The notes below the pieces were generated by a model, which saw nothing but the letters and a program-made list of their open reading frames with translations, did no database searches and was not told where the DNA came from. A program made the position numbers and the translations under genes. Below, one piece after another: positions 1 through 12,338 of a stretch of 64,000 nt of DNA; the first letter of the stretch is position 1; each line of letters starts with the position of its first letter. The stretch is from Rotaria socialis (lineage: Eukaryota; Rotifera; Eurotatoria; Philodinida; Philodinidae). Location of the stretch: assembly GCA_905331475.1 (NCBI GenBank), contig CAJNYU010002044.1, positions 1 to 64,000 on the forward strand, given 5' to 3'.

Positions 1-661
1 CTAGCGAATAAGAAGAGGAAAAAAACGTGCTACTTATAACGATCGTCATTTGATACGACTAATAGATCAAAAAGATATTCATTTTTTCCCCCTCTTTTTT
101 TGCTCTATCATTTTGCACAGCTGTTACCATCAGTACTCACAACCAACATCGAAGCATTGCCTTCTAAACATTTAGATAAGATGCATACGTGTATGTGTCT
201 GTGAGGGTGCGCTCGTGTACCGGCAAACAAAAGTTTGTTGTTGTTTTTTCTTGTTGTTGTTGATGGTGGCGCTAGAAGCAATGTAAGGTGCGTCTTTGTT
301 AGTGATCTGCAATCAGTAGAATATGCATAACTTCATCTTTCGTGTTCGTTTTGTAACAGAAAAAAAAGTAGAAAAAAAGGACAGAAAGAAACATGATTAG
401 AAGTTGGGTTGACTGTGTCGGTGGACGCAATGCGAATAGGCAGGATGGAAAACAGTAAACGAGAACGAAAGAAGAAAAAAAATAAAAAAAAAGAAAAAGA
501 AAATAAGAACAGAAAACGATGATGCTTTTTTCTCTTGAGGAGGAGTATGAACACAAACGAGCGCAAAACAAATTGTCAGATATTCTCTTCTTATTTCTCT
601 TCCCCCTTTTTTTATGAGTCTGTGCGTGCGTGTGTGCGTGTGTTTATGTATGAGTATGTCT
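1..661. other. Gene-free stretch at window start
   Basis: No coding region is recognisable. The sequence is low-complexity: TTG-rich around 237-262, then long purine runs at 470-520. The right end is probably the 3' UTR and downstream flank of the VKORC1-like gene, which is read leftward. Short open frames here are pyrimidine or purine runs without domain character. Confidence 0.6.
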
Positions 662-1156
662 CTATTGTTTCTTCTTCTTCTTCTGATGTTTGTCTGCATT
701 TAGCATTGTTAATAATTTCAAATTACAAATAAGGATGATAAAATTCACAATATACATTCCACAACAGACAAGACATACATCATGTAAAACAAAATAAAGT
801 ATATAACCAAGATAAATTGAGCCAAGATTAGTTATCACTGAGAGAACAACACGTAGACGAGCTATTGTTTTTGATCTGTATGATCGATTAAGAATCAACG
901 ATAAACAATAATAAATCAAAGCAAATAATGAATCTGGTAGATTAAATATTGAATCAGATTTAAATAAACCAAAACCTCGACCCCATCGAGATGTTAATAC
1001 ACGTGAACAACTCATACGTTCACTAATATCGCAGGCCGCTCGATAGGATGGATCATTTGCTTTACGTGTTTCAATATAAAATGCATAGAATGAAAGACCA
1101 GTACCGATTAGAAATAATGCTGTGGCAGTCTGCCGATAAACACATAATGAAACCAT
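662..1156 (-). CDS. VKORC1: Vitamin K epoxide reductase complex subunit 1 (VKORC1-like)
   Basis: A single uninterrupted frame of 164 residues, against 163 in human VKORC1. The family enzyme is an ER membrane oxidoreductase that reduces vitamin K epoxide and quinone and passes electrons through cysteine pairs. Visible here are the loop-cysteine segment CDISERMSCSRV followed by SRWGRGFGL, which matches the vertebrate SCSRVFSSRWGRGFGL region, and the active-site CxxC in a membrane span (CLVCCGMYIVNF). Four hydrophobic spans fit the four-helix bundle. The C-terminus is lysine-rich (KKKKK), consistent with ER retention. A splice-acceptor-like ATAG lies 25 nt before the ATG. The Spire-like gene is upstream on the same strand, about 0.7 kb away. 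Identification is firm; assignment to VKORC1 rather than VKORC1L1 is not resolved. Confidence 0.93.
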   Translation of the reverse strand: MVSLCVYRQTATALFLIGTGLSFYAFYIETRKANDPSYRAACDISERMSCSRVLTSRWGRGFGLFKSDSIFNLPDSLFALIYYCLSLILNRSYRSKTIARLRVVLSVITNLGSIYLGYILYFVLHDVCLVCCGMYIVNFIILICNLKLLTMLNADKHQKKKKKQ

Positions 1157-1830
1157 TTTCGATACTTATTCGTTGGAAGTGACTATAATAGTTAATTAAA
1201 GTTCCTACAAAAAAAAATCGTTTTTATACAAGAAGAAAGAGAAAAATGTGAATCAAATAGTTTCATGACGATATTAAAATTAGTCAAATTATTCTTATTT
1301 TTAAAAAAAGTTTCAGTCTAAACTCATTCAATCAATTGTTGATAGGTTTAATGTTATTTTTGCATTATAGGTAGCGCACATACCTGTAGTTAGGATCTAA
1401 GTTTTGATAGTGATATCGACCACTGATTTTGTAATATAAAATAATAATCTACTCTAAACTTTCAAAAATAAAATCAATTTAAACGTAAATATTCATATGT
1501 ATTTGTTTAGTAGACTTTTGACAATTACCCGCATATTTATTAACATGTTGAAAAAAAAACGTACAAGAAAATATTCTGCATAATTTTATGTATATGCAAA
1601 GGAAAAAAAACTATTTTACTGTGTATGAATAATAAAATACTTCAGCATATAATAAAAACCAGGCAATAGAATACGTTTAACGAAGCTTAAATAAATGCAA
1701 CAAAAAAGTTTATTCTTATTGCATACACAAAACAAAATGCATGAATGACTGTATGAATAGATGCATAGCAAAATAAATCTAATCACCAGAAGAAGAAGAA
1801 AACAAAACACATCAAGAAAATAATCTATTA

Positions 1831-2046
1831 TCATGTTTCAACATTATTTGATTTTACGTCATATGTTGATTGAAGTTTCAGAAACAGATGATCTCGTGAT
1901 AGACTAACTTTTTCATTTGAATCATCATTGTTGTCATCTGTTGTGGTTAGTTTTGGTAATGAGACATTGTTCATTGATAGATCTTGAGCGGATTTAGTCT
2001 GAGTTAATTTTGCATAGATTGCAATTGCTTTAACAACTAATGCACG

Positions 2047-2077
<31 letters not shown>

Positions 2078-3717
2078 GCCAATAAAGTAGCTATTGATGA
2101 TGTTGATGATGACATTGAAGGATTAAAATTTGACGTTGAATGTGTTGATAAATGATACAAACGATTGGATGATGATGAACTTGATGAAGCTGAGTTTGTT
2201 GTTATTGTTGGTGATACGTGACGTTGACGAAATTTCTCTCGAATTTGTTGTAAAAGGAAAAAGCAGTCCGTACATATATCAATCGGTTCTGTACACCATT
2301 TTGTGGCGTTAAGTTGTTTTTGAATATTACTTGGCGTAGATGAACGACGTATTTCACTATAATTATAGCTGATAGTCTGGTATTTATCATTTGCTGTCAG
2401 TGTCACAGGAGATCTAAAATCAATTTTAGAATGGAAGTTCACAAAGAAAAAAATCGATTAATAAAAATCTTCAGGGAGAGAAATCACTTGCGAAATAAAT
2501 GGAAATACTGTTTTTATTGTGAAAGCACGCTTGTATCTTTGATAGGACCATGAAATGTATGGATTTATTTTTCTGAATCTTAAGTTTAGTTTTGTTCATT
2601 CAATAAAAGATAGCTAGACAGACGTTTGAGCTATTGATAGAGAGCTTTTCTCTTCGCCAAAATAAGTTGAACGTTGGTGAGTAAGAAAATTTGTTTTTTT
2701 CCGCTTTTGCTAAGCCCTAAGTATGTAACATCATTTGCTATTATACAGTTGTAATTATCCTTTCATGACTATTGAGCTAGCAAATAATTCCGACATATCC
2801 AAAATCGAATAAGAGAAACTTCATAGTACTCAGAAATTATAGTGTATTTCCGATAAATATGGCATGCTAAATTTGTTGTGTCTATATTTATACTATATAT
2901 ATATAAACAATCTTTCAAATAAAGCGAAAAAAAATCTTTTTTTGATGTCAAAATCTTTTGATTCTTTGATACACGCGAAAGGTTCATTAGTATTTATATA
3001 TTAAACTATTCTTTTACTTTTTCACACATCTATATTTAGCAAAATTACATCTAATTAACGTTGATATTAATTTCTTAGAGTCACGATGAACTCTGAATAA
3101 AGGACTTTGATGTTTTTATCTTCATAAAAAACAGACTTACTGTACATCAAGTGAGTAAAATCTATCTGGTTGTAAAAATGACTTTGTTAACTTTGATGGA
3201 GTAAATGCTTGTATTGGTATATCATTCAATCTTTCTTTTGGCAAAGCAATCTAAATAAACAAATGCAAAAAGGAAAACAAATAAGAAAGTAAAATCTTCT
3301 TTTTTGTTCTCCTACTTGTGTAATACAATTCCGACAAACTTTTTGTTTGCAAACATTACATTCAATACCAAATGTAAATGACAATAAATTAAAATGAACC
3401 TTTCGACATGCAAAACATAACTAAATGAACGAAAATTTAATAGAAATGAAATTTACTCTCCGTTTAGTTTTATTCGATTTACTTTGCCCTGTGCAACCTC
3501 TGTATAGAGTTTTTCATTAAATAATAGATTTTCTAGATCAGCTCGTGTTATAACATTTCTTATATGACAAAATTCTGTGTATGTTAATGATAGTGTATCT
3601 GAACTATTTTTCATAAGCTAAAGAAAGAATATAATTAAAGTGCATGAGTATTTACTACAATGTAGGCTAAAAGTATTCATATAATAATACCTGTAATATA
3701 CGCTCTTGTAGCTGCAT
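1831..3717 (-). CDS. Spire-like protein, C-terminal half only (Spire box + FYVE-type zinc finger)
   Basis: Five exons (3717-3691, 3617-3483, 3420-3316, 3250-3141, 2413-1831) give about 319 residues. Spire proteins nucleate actin at vesicles through KIND and WH2 modules and bind membranes through a C-terminal FYVE-like finger. This product begins MQLQERILQ and goes straight into the Spire box (LTYTEFCHIRNVITRADLE, compare vertebrate LTLEEVMHIRQVLVKAELE). It then has the finger with paired cysteines CFAC, CNVC, CRNC and later CTDC. The tail is low-complexity, with a polyglutamine run at about 2043-2076 and serine runs. No KIND or WH2 coding sequence is visible in the 4 kb upstream. It is either a genuinely short paralogue or a gene whose 5' half was lost. 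The first exon is only 27 bp, so the start is less certain than the body. Confidence 0.82.
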
Positions 3718-4026
3718 GATTGAGTGAAGGGGTAAATCAATTTATTACCAATGCCCTATGTTATGCCGAGTGGTGGCTCATAGAATGGAATACTTCGCTT
3801 ATTCTTCTGCTATGTCGACGAATGATTTACTACATCAGCATCCCTGCTGCTCCTTATGTTCGCTGCTTCTCTTTTCTTTTTTTTCCCGAGCATTGGGTCA
3901 CTGTAAGGCGTAAGCAAGATTTTTTTTCTTGCCAGTCGGTAATAATTCGAAAAAAGCCTTAAGAGCATTCATTACACCCGCTCTTTTCCTTCTTCTTTAT
4001 TTTTTTTACAACGGATGCATGCGAGC

Positions 4027-4054
<28 letters not shown>
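4027..4054. repeat. (AT)14 microsatellite
   Basis: Uninterrupted alternating AT of about 28 bp in the region upstream of the Spire-like gene. Confidence 0.95.
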
Positions 4055-4057
<3 letters not shown>

Positions 4058-6810
4058 TGCACGAGTAGAGTAATCAGTCTAACTAAAAGGTACTAGACGA
4101 ATTGAATATAACGATAATGGAAGCAATAAAAAAAGGAAATGAGCAAATCTAAATAATTGTTTCGATGGATAAATCTTCTAATTGAGGATTTTCTCTTTGT
4201 TGCATATTTAATTGGTTTTTATTGCTACATTTTATTGTCTATTAAAGTAGTGGATGTTACATCAATAAGTAGCATTCCATTTTCACTTACATTGTTTTCA
4301 TTATTTTATCTCATCATCGTATGAAAATTCTGAGAAGCTTTTTTTCTTCAGTCAAATTGCATCATTTGTTCTGGATATTATCGTCAAGCAAATATTGAGA
4401 CGATGATTAAAGAAGACAATCAAGAATGACAAGTTGTTTATTTTATTTTCTATTAAATTCCACATTCATCATTCGCATCTTAATCATTTTCTATAAATGC
4501 CTAGAAATAAAAATAAAAACAAATAGTAATAAAATTAATAAAACAATGTTGCACATATATATCGACATTAGTAGCATTTGTTTCTTAGAAGAATATATAA
4601 TTGGGCATTTCTCTATTGACTTGAATCTCCCCCTCTCCTCCCACTCCGCTCGTTGTTTTTGTTTGTTTACTTCATTTCAAATATTAAATAATGGGATGAA
4701 CAAAACGAAATTATTTTTATGAAATCATTTCAATTTAATATAAAGAATCCAAAAGCTTTTAAATAAAAAAAATGAGTTTTTTCTATTTTCTTTACAATAG
4801 ATTCTTTTAAAACTTCTTTTGACAAATATTCAGTTATTTCCTGTTAATGGCCATTGATATTGTTAAAGTAATTTAATATTACTTTTGTTAAACGCTTTTT
4901 TTTTCACTATTATAAAAGCGGAAATATTCAATTGATACAACTCTTCATAATAAGGCTATCGAAAAATATAATGCAATTAAAAATTTGACCTGAATTGAAC
5001 AACAGTTAGTCTATACTCACCGTAAAAGTTTCACATCGACTAATATTATTACAAACTAATTTTATGGAACTAAATTTAGTAAAAATCTTAAATTAATATT
5101 TGATCATAATCAATAATAGAACTAATTAACTGCAATATTAAAATAATAAAAGTTTTCAAAGATAATATTGATTTATTAATATTGTATCGGTTTGTCTTTC
5201 CATGTCATTCACTAACAAAAACAAACAAAATATCAATTACGTGACAAAACAATTCCTATATTGAATCCAGAATATTTGTGCTTATTTAATAATTCTGTAT
5301 CAACAGTAACATCTCGGTTAATAGCAGTACGTTAATAACAAAATATAAACATATAAATCAATTCACTGAATAAGGATCAAGTTTTTAATGAAAATATTAA
5401 TGATTAATTATAAGAGTCGAATGCTTGACTTGGTTAAAAAAGCATAAATGAAACACAGACATTTTCGTATGAAAAGCACATGTAATGCAGTCAAAGGGAA
5501 AAGTCGCATCTAAAACAAAGCGAATGCCATCAACTTGACAATAAGAGTGCTCAAAGAATAATAGTCTTAATTCAGTGTTACAATGCATTTATCTGCATAT
5601 GAAGTAAATATCACGTAGGTCAGATAACCAAAAAAAAAGGAAGAAGACAAAGTTGCATCAGCCAATCAACCGTTCTTAAATGATTCAGGTCTTGTTATCA
5701 ATGGATGAAAGAGAACGAATAGTATTTTAAACGAAAGCCTTTATATACTTTAAAGAGCTTCTCACATACCAACGAACGAAAGTAGTAGAGAAACAGTTTT
5801 CCATACAGTGTTTCTAACACGAAGCACTTCAAGCAAAAGCAAAGTATCTGAGATATTTGTCGATTTTTGAAAAGTACTACATGTTGTACTTAGCGGGAAA
5901 AAACAAATTATCTTGAGAGTACTTTGCAAAATAAAAATACACTTGATTAAAATATTAAATACTCATTTGCAATCTGTTTTAGATTTCCATTTTGACTTTT
6001 CAATTTATAATTTTATGTTTTGAATAGAAACACATCAAAACTAAAGATATAATATGCAGGTTTCAAAAATGATTACATACATAACGCTGCCTCCGATTGC
6101 ACTTTTTTTAAAATATAGAAATCCTTAGAGGATCAAGGTTGTCAAAAATATAGGATTTTCGATAAAAATGACATAAAGAGAGGACGTTTTATACACCGTT
6201 TCTGTTCAATTATTATTTTGGCGTTTTTTAACTGCTCTACTCGAAAATTGTTCTAATAAAGTTGTTATAAACAGTTCAACCGTAGCCAAGATCCTTATGC
6301 CATTTTTTCTATTGAAATAAGTCGCTAATTCGAAGATCATTATAAAAGTTTTTCGCAAATCGATAAATAACAATAAAGTAGATCATAAGCTTTGAAAAAG
6401 ACAAATACTATTTCTCATAATTAAAGGAGACGTTTCAGATTATGGACATGACTCCCCAAAAAATCTCAACCTAATTTTATTGTCCTGATAATCAACTTTC
6501 ATCGCTTATTATTTTCCACAAGTTTATTTTGTATTGTATCATAATTGAATTTTTTCTGGTAATAAATAAGTGTGAAGGAAAATGCACATACACAGGATGG
6601 TGTAAAATTTCACGGGCTTTCAGAATATGTACAATTTCTCAGTCAGTCCACTAAGAAGGTGAAAGGAAAACTACTGTTTAAAACAAATGTCACTATAATA
6701 CAAGAATTTGTCCAAAACACATGATTATACACATTAAAAGTTCTTTTTTCGTCTAAAGACAATAGCAAAATTAAGAGGTTTTCGGAAATTTTCTAGTTTT
6801 TTTTCGATAA

Positions 6811-6895
6811 AATATAGGAAAAATAGGAATTTTTAGGGAAATATAGGACAACAATAGGACGTTTTTGAAATTATAGGAATTATAGGAAATATAGA
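6811..6895. repeat. Cluster of TAGGA words
   Basis: Six TAGGA copies (starts 6815, 6824, 6844, 6855, 6874, 6883) and one TAGGG at 6834 lie within 85 bp, spaced 9-20 bp apart. A related piece, ATAGGATTTTCGATAAAA, occurs at about 6151-6170, and the TTCGATAAAATATAGGA arrangement recurs at the left edge of this cluster. Spacing is irregular, so this is not a simple tandem array. Confidence 0.6.
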
Positions 6896-7846
6896 TCGAA
6901 TCACAGCCCATACATAACGGATTATATTCAACAAAACAAATGAATAATTTTATTCTTGATATCATTTTTTGAAATTATTGAGTGATCAATTTCAAAAGAA
7001 ACTTTAATTCTTCTTGTGAATATATGTGTATGCATTTGATAGCAGTAGATCTTTTTCAAAAATTTGTTGGCTATTTGATATAATACTTGAAGCGTACAAT
7101 CATATATATACATAGAAGAACTTAATAAAATAAACTCTATTGAAATATGACTTTATTCGATTGCAATAGAACATGAACGAGATTGGATCATTTATATACT
7201 TTGATTGTTCAACAGGAATCGACAAAGAATACTCACAGTATGTGATCAATCGACGATAGAACATGTATATATTATTGTGATGTATAATCAACTGTTTTAC
7301 ATTTAAAAATTTGAATTGAGAAAGAAAATGAGATTAATTTTTACACTAAAACAAAAACTTCAATCTTTTAAAAATGTACATAAACGTATACAAATGTTGC
7401 CATACGAATGATACCTATCGTAAACTTTCATATTCATTGAATGTGAACATTTTAAATAATCACATGAGGCTCTTCAAAAATAATGCTACAATATCATAAT
7501 AGTAGATTTAGATTTCTATATTATTTGTCATCAATGTTATGCCTCTCTCTCTCTCTCTTTAACATGAACCTATGGGGCAAACATTGCATCATTAATGTTC
7601 CTGTCACTTATACAATATACTTTTGATGTGAAGTTTAAGATGAAGGCTTTTAGTGTTTAACTACCTAGTACTGTATCTCATTGAATGTGCGTGTTGTTTT
7701 AGTTATGTCTGTACAAACACATACACATGTAAAGTAACTAAGACAACCGACATATTTCATCTTTCCTCTATGTACGTGTGCCTACCTATCGATATACATT
7801 TTCGATAGGTCTCTCATATTCTAATTGCAAATCGTCTGCGATGCCG

Positions 7847-7880
<34 letters not shown>
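7847..7880. repeat. (CT)n microsatellite
   Basis: CT repeat of about 34 bp with one TTT interruption, about 270 bp before the start of the two-span membrane protein gene. Similar CT tracts occur near 48520-48536 and 51241-51268, in flanks of other genes, so this may be a promoter-associated pyrimidine tract. Confidence 0.85.
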
Positions 7881-8147
7881 TAACTCTTCATATTTCATCC
7901 TTCGAACTCCAAGAAAAAGAGAGACATACCCATAGAGAACTTGCGATTGTTCTTTTCTCTTCACTATATCAACGTAATCACGAACATATAGAGAGGTACA
8001 ATCTTATCCGTTGGCCAACTTGCTGCCTATCACCAAGTAAACAGAAAAGAAGAATATCTACATTGAACAATTCTACATAAAGTATATTGGAGCTTTTTTT
8101 ATTCTGTGAAAGCATCATTTGTGACAGCAAATTTATTTGTTCAAAGT

Positions 8148-9757
8148 ATGACGGGCGATAAGATAACACCGACGACAGCCATTACTATTTATAATCAAAG
8201 TTTATCTATTGTGACAATTTCTTTGGCTTCGATGGCTTTTCTACTGGTCATGGCATCAGTTGCTGCTTTTATTTATATAACTCGAAAAGGTAATTAATTT
8301 CGTTCGAGTAAACTAGAACTGAAAATTACGTTTGTATTCATTTAAGAAAAAATACTTCGTAAACTACATCTTATATTCGTACTAATGATTGTACTTGTCG
8401 AAATTATTATTCTAATAGGTGTTATTGCATGTTGCATTACACAGTCAAGAAGTAAAACTCGAACAAAAAAAATTATATCGAATATTAGTGATCTTTCTTT
8501 TGTTACAGATACTTTAGGTACAATTTTAGCTGCACTTCTAATTCTTATTTCTCTTATTTCTCTTATGCTACTGATCTATTTTTTACGTAAGCTATTATTT
8601 CTATTTTACTTTGCTGAACTATATATTTATTAATTTTACTCAGTTGAAGATATTATCAAAGAAAAAATTGAACCAATCCCTGGTGATTTCAGCCCACACA
8701 AGTCTTATGAAATACGAGAAGTCAAATCTATTAGTCGATGTGACTCACCTATTCCAGCTTTTGCAGATGATAAAGCAATACCAATCTTTACACCACCTGT
8801 ACTTACACCATATCCTCGTCTACCAACTCCACCCGCTCCAATTACACCTGCACCATTAGAAAAATTTACAACTTCACTATCAGCGGAAAAAATTCTAACT
8901 CCATCGCCTGTACAAAATATGTTTTTATTTCCGCCAGCATCTCCTTATGTAGTCGATTTTGATAAAGCTCGCCGTGGTTAGTATTTTGTTTGATATTGAA
9001 AGAAATATTAATTCACAATAAAATAAAAAATTTCTTGCTCAGATCTATTAGCAGCTATTGACGAACGAACAATTCCAGCACTTGAAGTAGCTATTCAACA
9101 AGCAAAAGATTATAATTTTCTTCAGCAATTAAAATATGAATCTGAACGAGCTTTCGAATTATTAAATCGTTTAATGAAAATTGAACATATGAAGTAAAGA
9201 ATTTCGTTTCGTGAAAAAACACAGAGACATCTAAATTCAAAATCTTCATTTAGAATCAGAGTACTACGTCTTAATCAATCAACCATAGCTGAATTACATA
9301 GTTATACTAAACCACCAGAAGAAGTATCTACGGTGATGCGTGCAACGTTTCTACTTCTTGGACATACAGAAAAAGAAATACAAGTAAAACAGTGAAAAAA
9401 TATCTATTTTACTAATATGTTTTCGTCTGTTTGTTTATTAATATTTAAAGGAATGGGCACAAATTCAAAGTTTACTAGGTCGTTTAGGAAAAGATAGTGT
9501 ACGTCGTCGATGTTACGAACTTAATCCTCTTAGTATTGCCGTTCATAAAGCACGTGAAGCAAAAGATATACTACGAAATTATGATTTAGTACGTGTTAGT
9601 GAAATTTCACTTGGCTTAGCAGCATTTTTCAGCTGGGTAAGGTTAAACAATCGGATTTTTTAAACATGCTGATACTAATTTATTTTTTAAACAGGCAGTA
9701 ACGATGATTGAAGAACGAGAAAAACTATTAGAATCACAACGAACCATTCTACGATAA
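8148..9757 (+). CDS. Two-span membrane protein with a C-terminal dynein-stalk-like domain
   Basis: Seven exons (8148-8289, 8419-8586, 8644-8976, 9043-9193, 9254-9383, 9451-9636, 9695-9757) keep frame and give about 390 residues. Residues near 17-45 (LSIVTISLASMAFLLVMASV) and 80-105 (GTILAALLILISLISLMLL) are hydrophobic spans. A proline-rich linker follows (TPPVLTPYPRLPTPPAP). The C-terminal 170 residues resemble the microtubule-binding stalk of dynein heavy chains: a long helix, then IAELHSYTKPPEEVSTVMRA and a second coiled segment (compare dynein LK..AKPPxxVxxVxEAVxxLL). No AAA+ ATPase modules are present. I know of no named protein with this architecture, so its function is open; a membrane-to-microtubule tether is speculation. 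The start is the ATG of MTGDKITP; no upstream exon is evident. Confidence 0.72.
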
Positions 9758-10636
9758 ACAGATAACATAATAATCAATTTATTTCGTTTTCTTGTCTTTT
9801 TTTAATGAATAGATATCTTGTTCTGATAGCTTTTCAAATGAAATTATATGGAATATAGAATAGAGCGAATATGTATCCGTTGCTTATCAATGAAATTTAT
9901 TGAGCTACTTTTTCTAAGTCGATCTCTCTCTATTGACAAAAGATCATCATGAAATTATGTTTCTTTTTAATTAAGAAAAGATACCGATAAAATTCTAGCC
10001 AGTCTATTTTAGAGAGATCAGAGTAGATTTTTATTAGTATTCTTTCGTCATTTCCATTAAAGTATACTGTAAGGCAGACATGAAAAGAAGCCAAATGTTT
10101 TCACATGATTATAACACTTGAATTTTTAAAAGGGTGCTCTTATTCATCAATTATGCTACATACGTAGGGTTATTTGCTTTTCATAACAAAATATTTCATG
10201 TTCGTCAGCTTTACTGCATTTTTTGAATTATTTTAAATAAAGGGAAGTTTCGTGTTGTTGTGAGTTTGAAATGAAAAAAATAAAGACTACGACTTTTGTT
10301 TAATACTTTAAAATCTGGCATTATGCGATAATTATGAGACAGCCAACCTTCATTTTCAATTACAAAAAAAGTCATTCCAATATTCAGAAATCTTTAGATT
10401 GAGATTTTAGAGTTCATTTTCGTCAATTTTTGGATGGGAAATTAAAATCTGTATGCATCCAAAACTTGAATAATAATCACATTTGTTATTGATTTCTATT
10501 TAAAATCAGGACTTACTGAAAAGAGATTACAGTAGAGGTCCAGAGAAACAAATCTAAATTTTAATACAGCTCAATTTATCCGTGCATATATATATGTAAT
10601 AATATCTCCTTCCATTTTACAATCAGTTATAACATC
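9758..10636. other. Intergenic, no feature seen
   Basis: AT-rich flank between the two-span membrane protein gene and the first GPCR pseudogene. No coding, RNA or repeat signal that I can support. Confidence 0.55.
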
Positions 10637-11278
10637 ATGGGTTTAATCGACAACAATTACTCAATAGTATCGCTTTCTTACTTTTTTCGTGTCTGTTCCT
10701 GCTCCTACGAGTCACCTGATCTTTCTTTACAATTTCTTATCATTTTATTTTTTCATCTGTTCGCCGTTCAATCTATTCCTTCTCAATTTATTCAGCGTCC
10801 CATTCTTCTTCTTCGTCCAACAACATATTTGTTCATTATTTTCCTTTCGATCAATAACTCTCTCCAATTCACAACAAATCTTCCTGCAGCAATCATTATT
10901 CGATCTGACAAATACGCAAATCATCAACTTTTCTTACTGGCTCTGCGCTTTATGGGGGATAGTTAAGCTATATATAGGGTCTACTAGACTCTGATTGATG
11001 ACGTTCGCGAATCGTATATTGTTCTAGTCTATTGAAACAGCACAAATTTGTCCTTCGATGTATATCTACGTTGTGCAGGTTCATGTGATCTGAACAATTG
11101 ATTGTGGAATATTTTAGCTATAGGAATAAAACTATTCAACACCCGTTTTTTTTATCATTTTCTTAAAACAAATGGTATATGCAACTGAAACATCTATGAA
11201 ATAATACAAAGTCGAAAAGCCGTTCACACTATTAATTTGGAACTAAATCAATCAACTCTTCAAACTACGAAAACATAA
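10637..11278 (+). pseudogene. Rhodopsin-like GPCR pseudogene, copy 1
   Basis: Nucleotide alignment by eye to the better-preserved copy at 13376-14398 shows a common origin, including the start region (ACATCATG...CGAC), the QFIQRP...LLR..T segment, NFSYWLCALWGI and the 3' flank. This copy is broken. The frame shifts near 10890, so the upstream part and NFSYWLCALWG lie in different frames. A stop follows transmembrane segment 3, and about 0.1 kb is missing near 11064. Further segments are missing around 11160 and 11205. The terminal codons (LELNQST...) and stop at 11276-11278 remain recognisable. The product would have been a seven-span receptor of unknown ligand. Confidence 0.8.
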
Positions 11279-11899
11279 TAGTAGAAAAGAAATCGACGAG
11301 AAAATCTTATGTTCATACACAAATATTGATATTCTAGATCTTCTTCTTAAACTTATCATTTAATCGAAATACATAGAAATAAAAGAAAATCTGACACACA
11401 TGACATACTTTTACTGATTAGAATGTTTTACAACTATAATATTATAATTATAAACGATAAGTTTTAAAATGTCGCATGTGTCGTAATCTGAAATATGTTT
11501 TCAGTGAGATATGGGATGACCATCTAATGATTATATTCGCTGGTAAACTTTCAAACTCAAAAGTTTAGAAATCTAAACATATTATTTGAAAGAGTGTAGC
11601 TGTCGGTTTGTTCTTGCAAAATATGTCTAATTAAAAAATTTATTAAAATTCTTCAACATAACAAGTTATTTTGTTCTTTTCTCTTTCATATTGAAGACTA
11701 AATTTCAAACGCCATATACTTTGTAGACTTATTAAATGAATCCGAACTACTTTCAGACACATGAAAACAAGAGGCGACGGTTTCGTTATTTTTCATTTAG
11801 GAAAGCATAATCAAACTAGATGGTATTCAAGTTTCACTCGAATACGAATGCGATGCGAAGCTCGAATCGGATCTTCAGGAAAAATCTTTAATTCAGAGA

Positions 11900-12055
11900 A
11901 CAGAGACGTGCACAGGACAGAGCGGTCCTGCTGTCCTGTCCTGGAGGGCAGGATGAGATTTCGATTTTTGTCCTGTCCTGACGCCCGCCAGGACCAAAGT
12001 AGCGAGCAGGACAGGTAAGGACAGGACGAAAAATCTTGTCCTGTGCACGTCTCTG
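11900..12055. mobile_element. hAT-like MITE, 155 bp
   Basis: Perfect 19-bp terminal inverted repeats: CAGAGACGTGCACAGGACA at 11901-11919 and its exact reverse complement at 12037-12055. Flanking direct repeats TCAGAGAa (11893-11900) and TCAGAGAg (12056-12063) match at 7 of 8 positions, as an 8-bp target-site duplication would. The CAGAG terminus and 8-bp duplication are typical of hAT transposons. The interior is GC-rich against AT-rich flanks and is built from repeats of TCCTGTCCTG and its complement, so most of the element can pair with itself. No transposase is encoded. Confidence 0.88.
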
Positions 12056-12338
12056 TCAGAGAGATCTTGAATACTTTTTATGTCGACATGATGAAATTTA
12101 TCACTGAGAAAACTATTCTTACTTAGCGATACATTCTTACGGGTCGATTTCGATTGATCGATGTGATAGAACTTCTCGAGCTGGCGACGAACATCATATA
12201 TTTATTGAATTATAAAGAAATAATATGAACGATATGAGAACTTTTTTCTGGTTCAAATCTTCATAGAACAATATCTGAGTTATTCCAATGGCAAAATATA
12301 GTGAGGCTCGATTTCTTCAAAAATCGCTATCATTTGTA

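Larger units (their letters stand above)
3718..8147. other. Gene-poor intergenic region
   Basis: No exon chain or protein family is recognisable on either strand over about 4.4 kb. It holds an (AT)n microsatellite, a cluster of TAGGA words, and a (CT)n tract shortly before the next gene. The open frames here are AT-rich, hydrophobic by composition, and lack splice-consistent neighbours. Confidence 0.6.

Noticed and set aside
397-699. Open frames at the window start
   Set aside because: They are translations of purine/pyrimidine runs and overlap the 3' end of the VKORC1-like gene.
7778-8080. 100-codon open frame ahead of the two-span membrane protein gene
   Set aside because: It runs through a CT microsatellite, has no domain, and no splice joins it to the real gene.
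11761-12018. 85-codon open frame
   Set aside because: Its second half lies inside the hAT-like MITE; the coding appearance comes from GC-rich repeat words.
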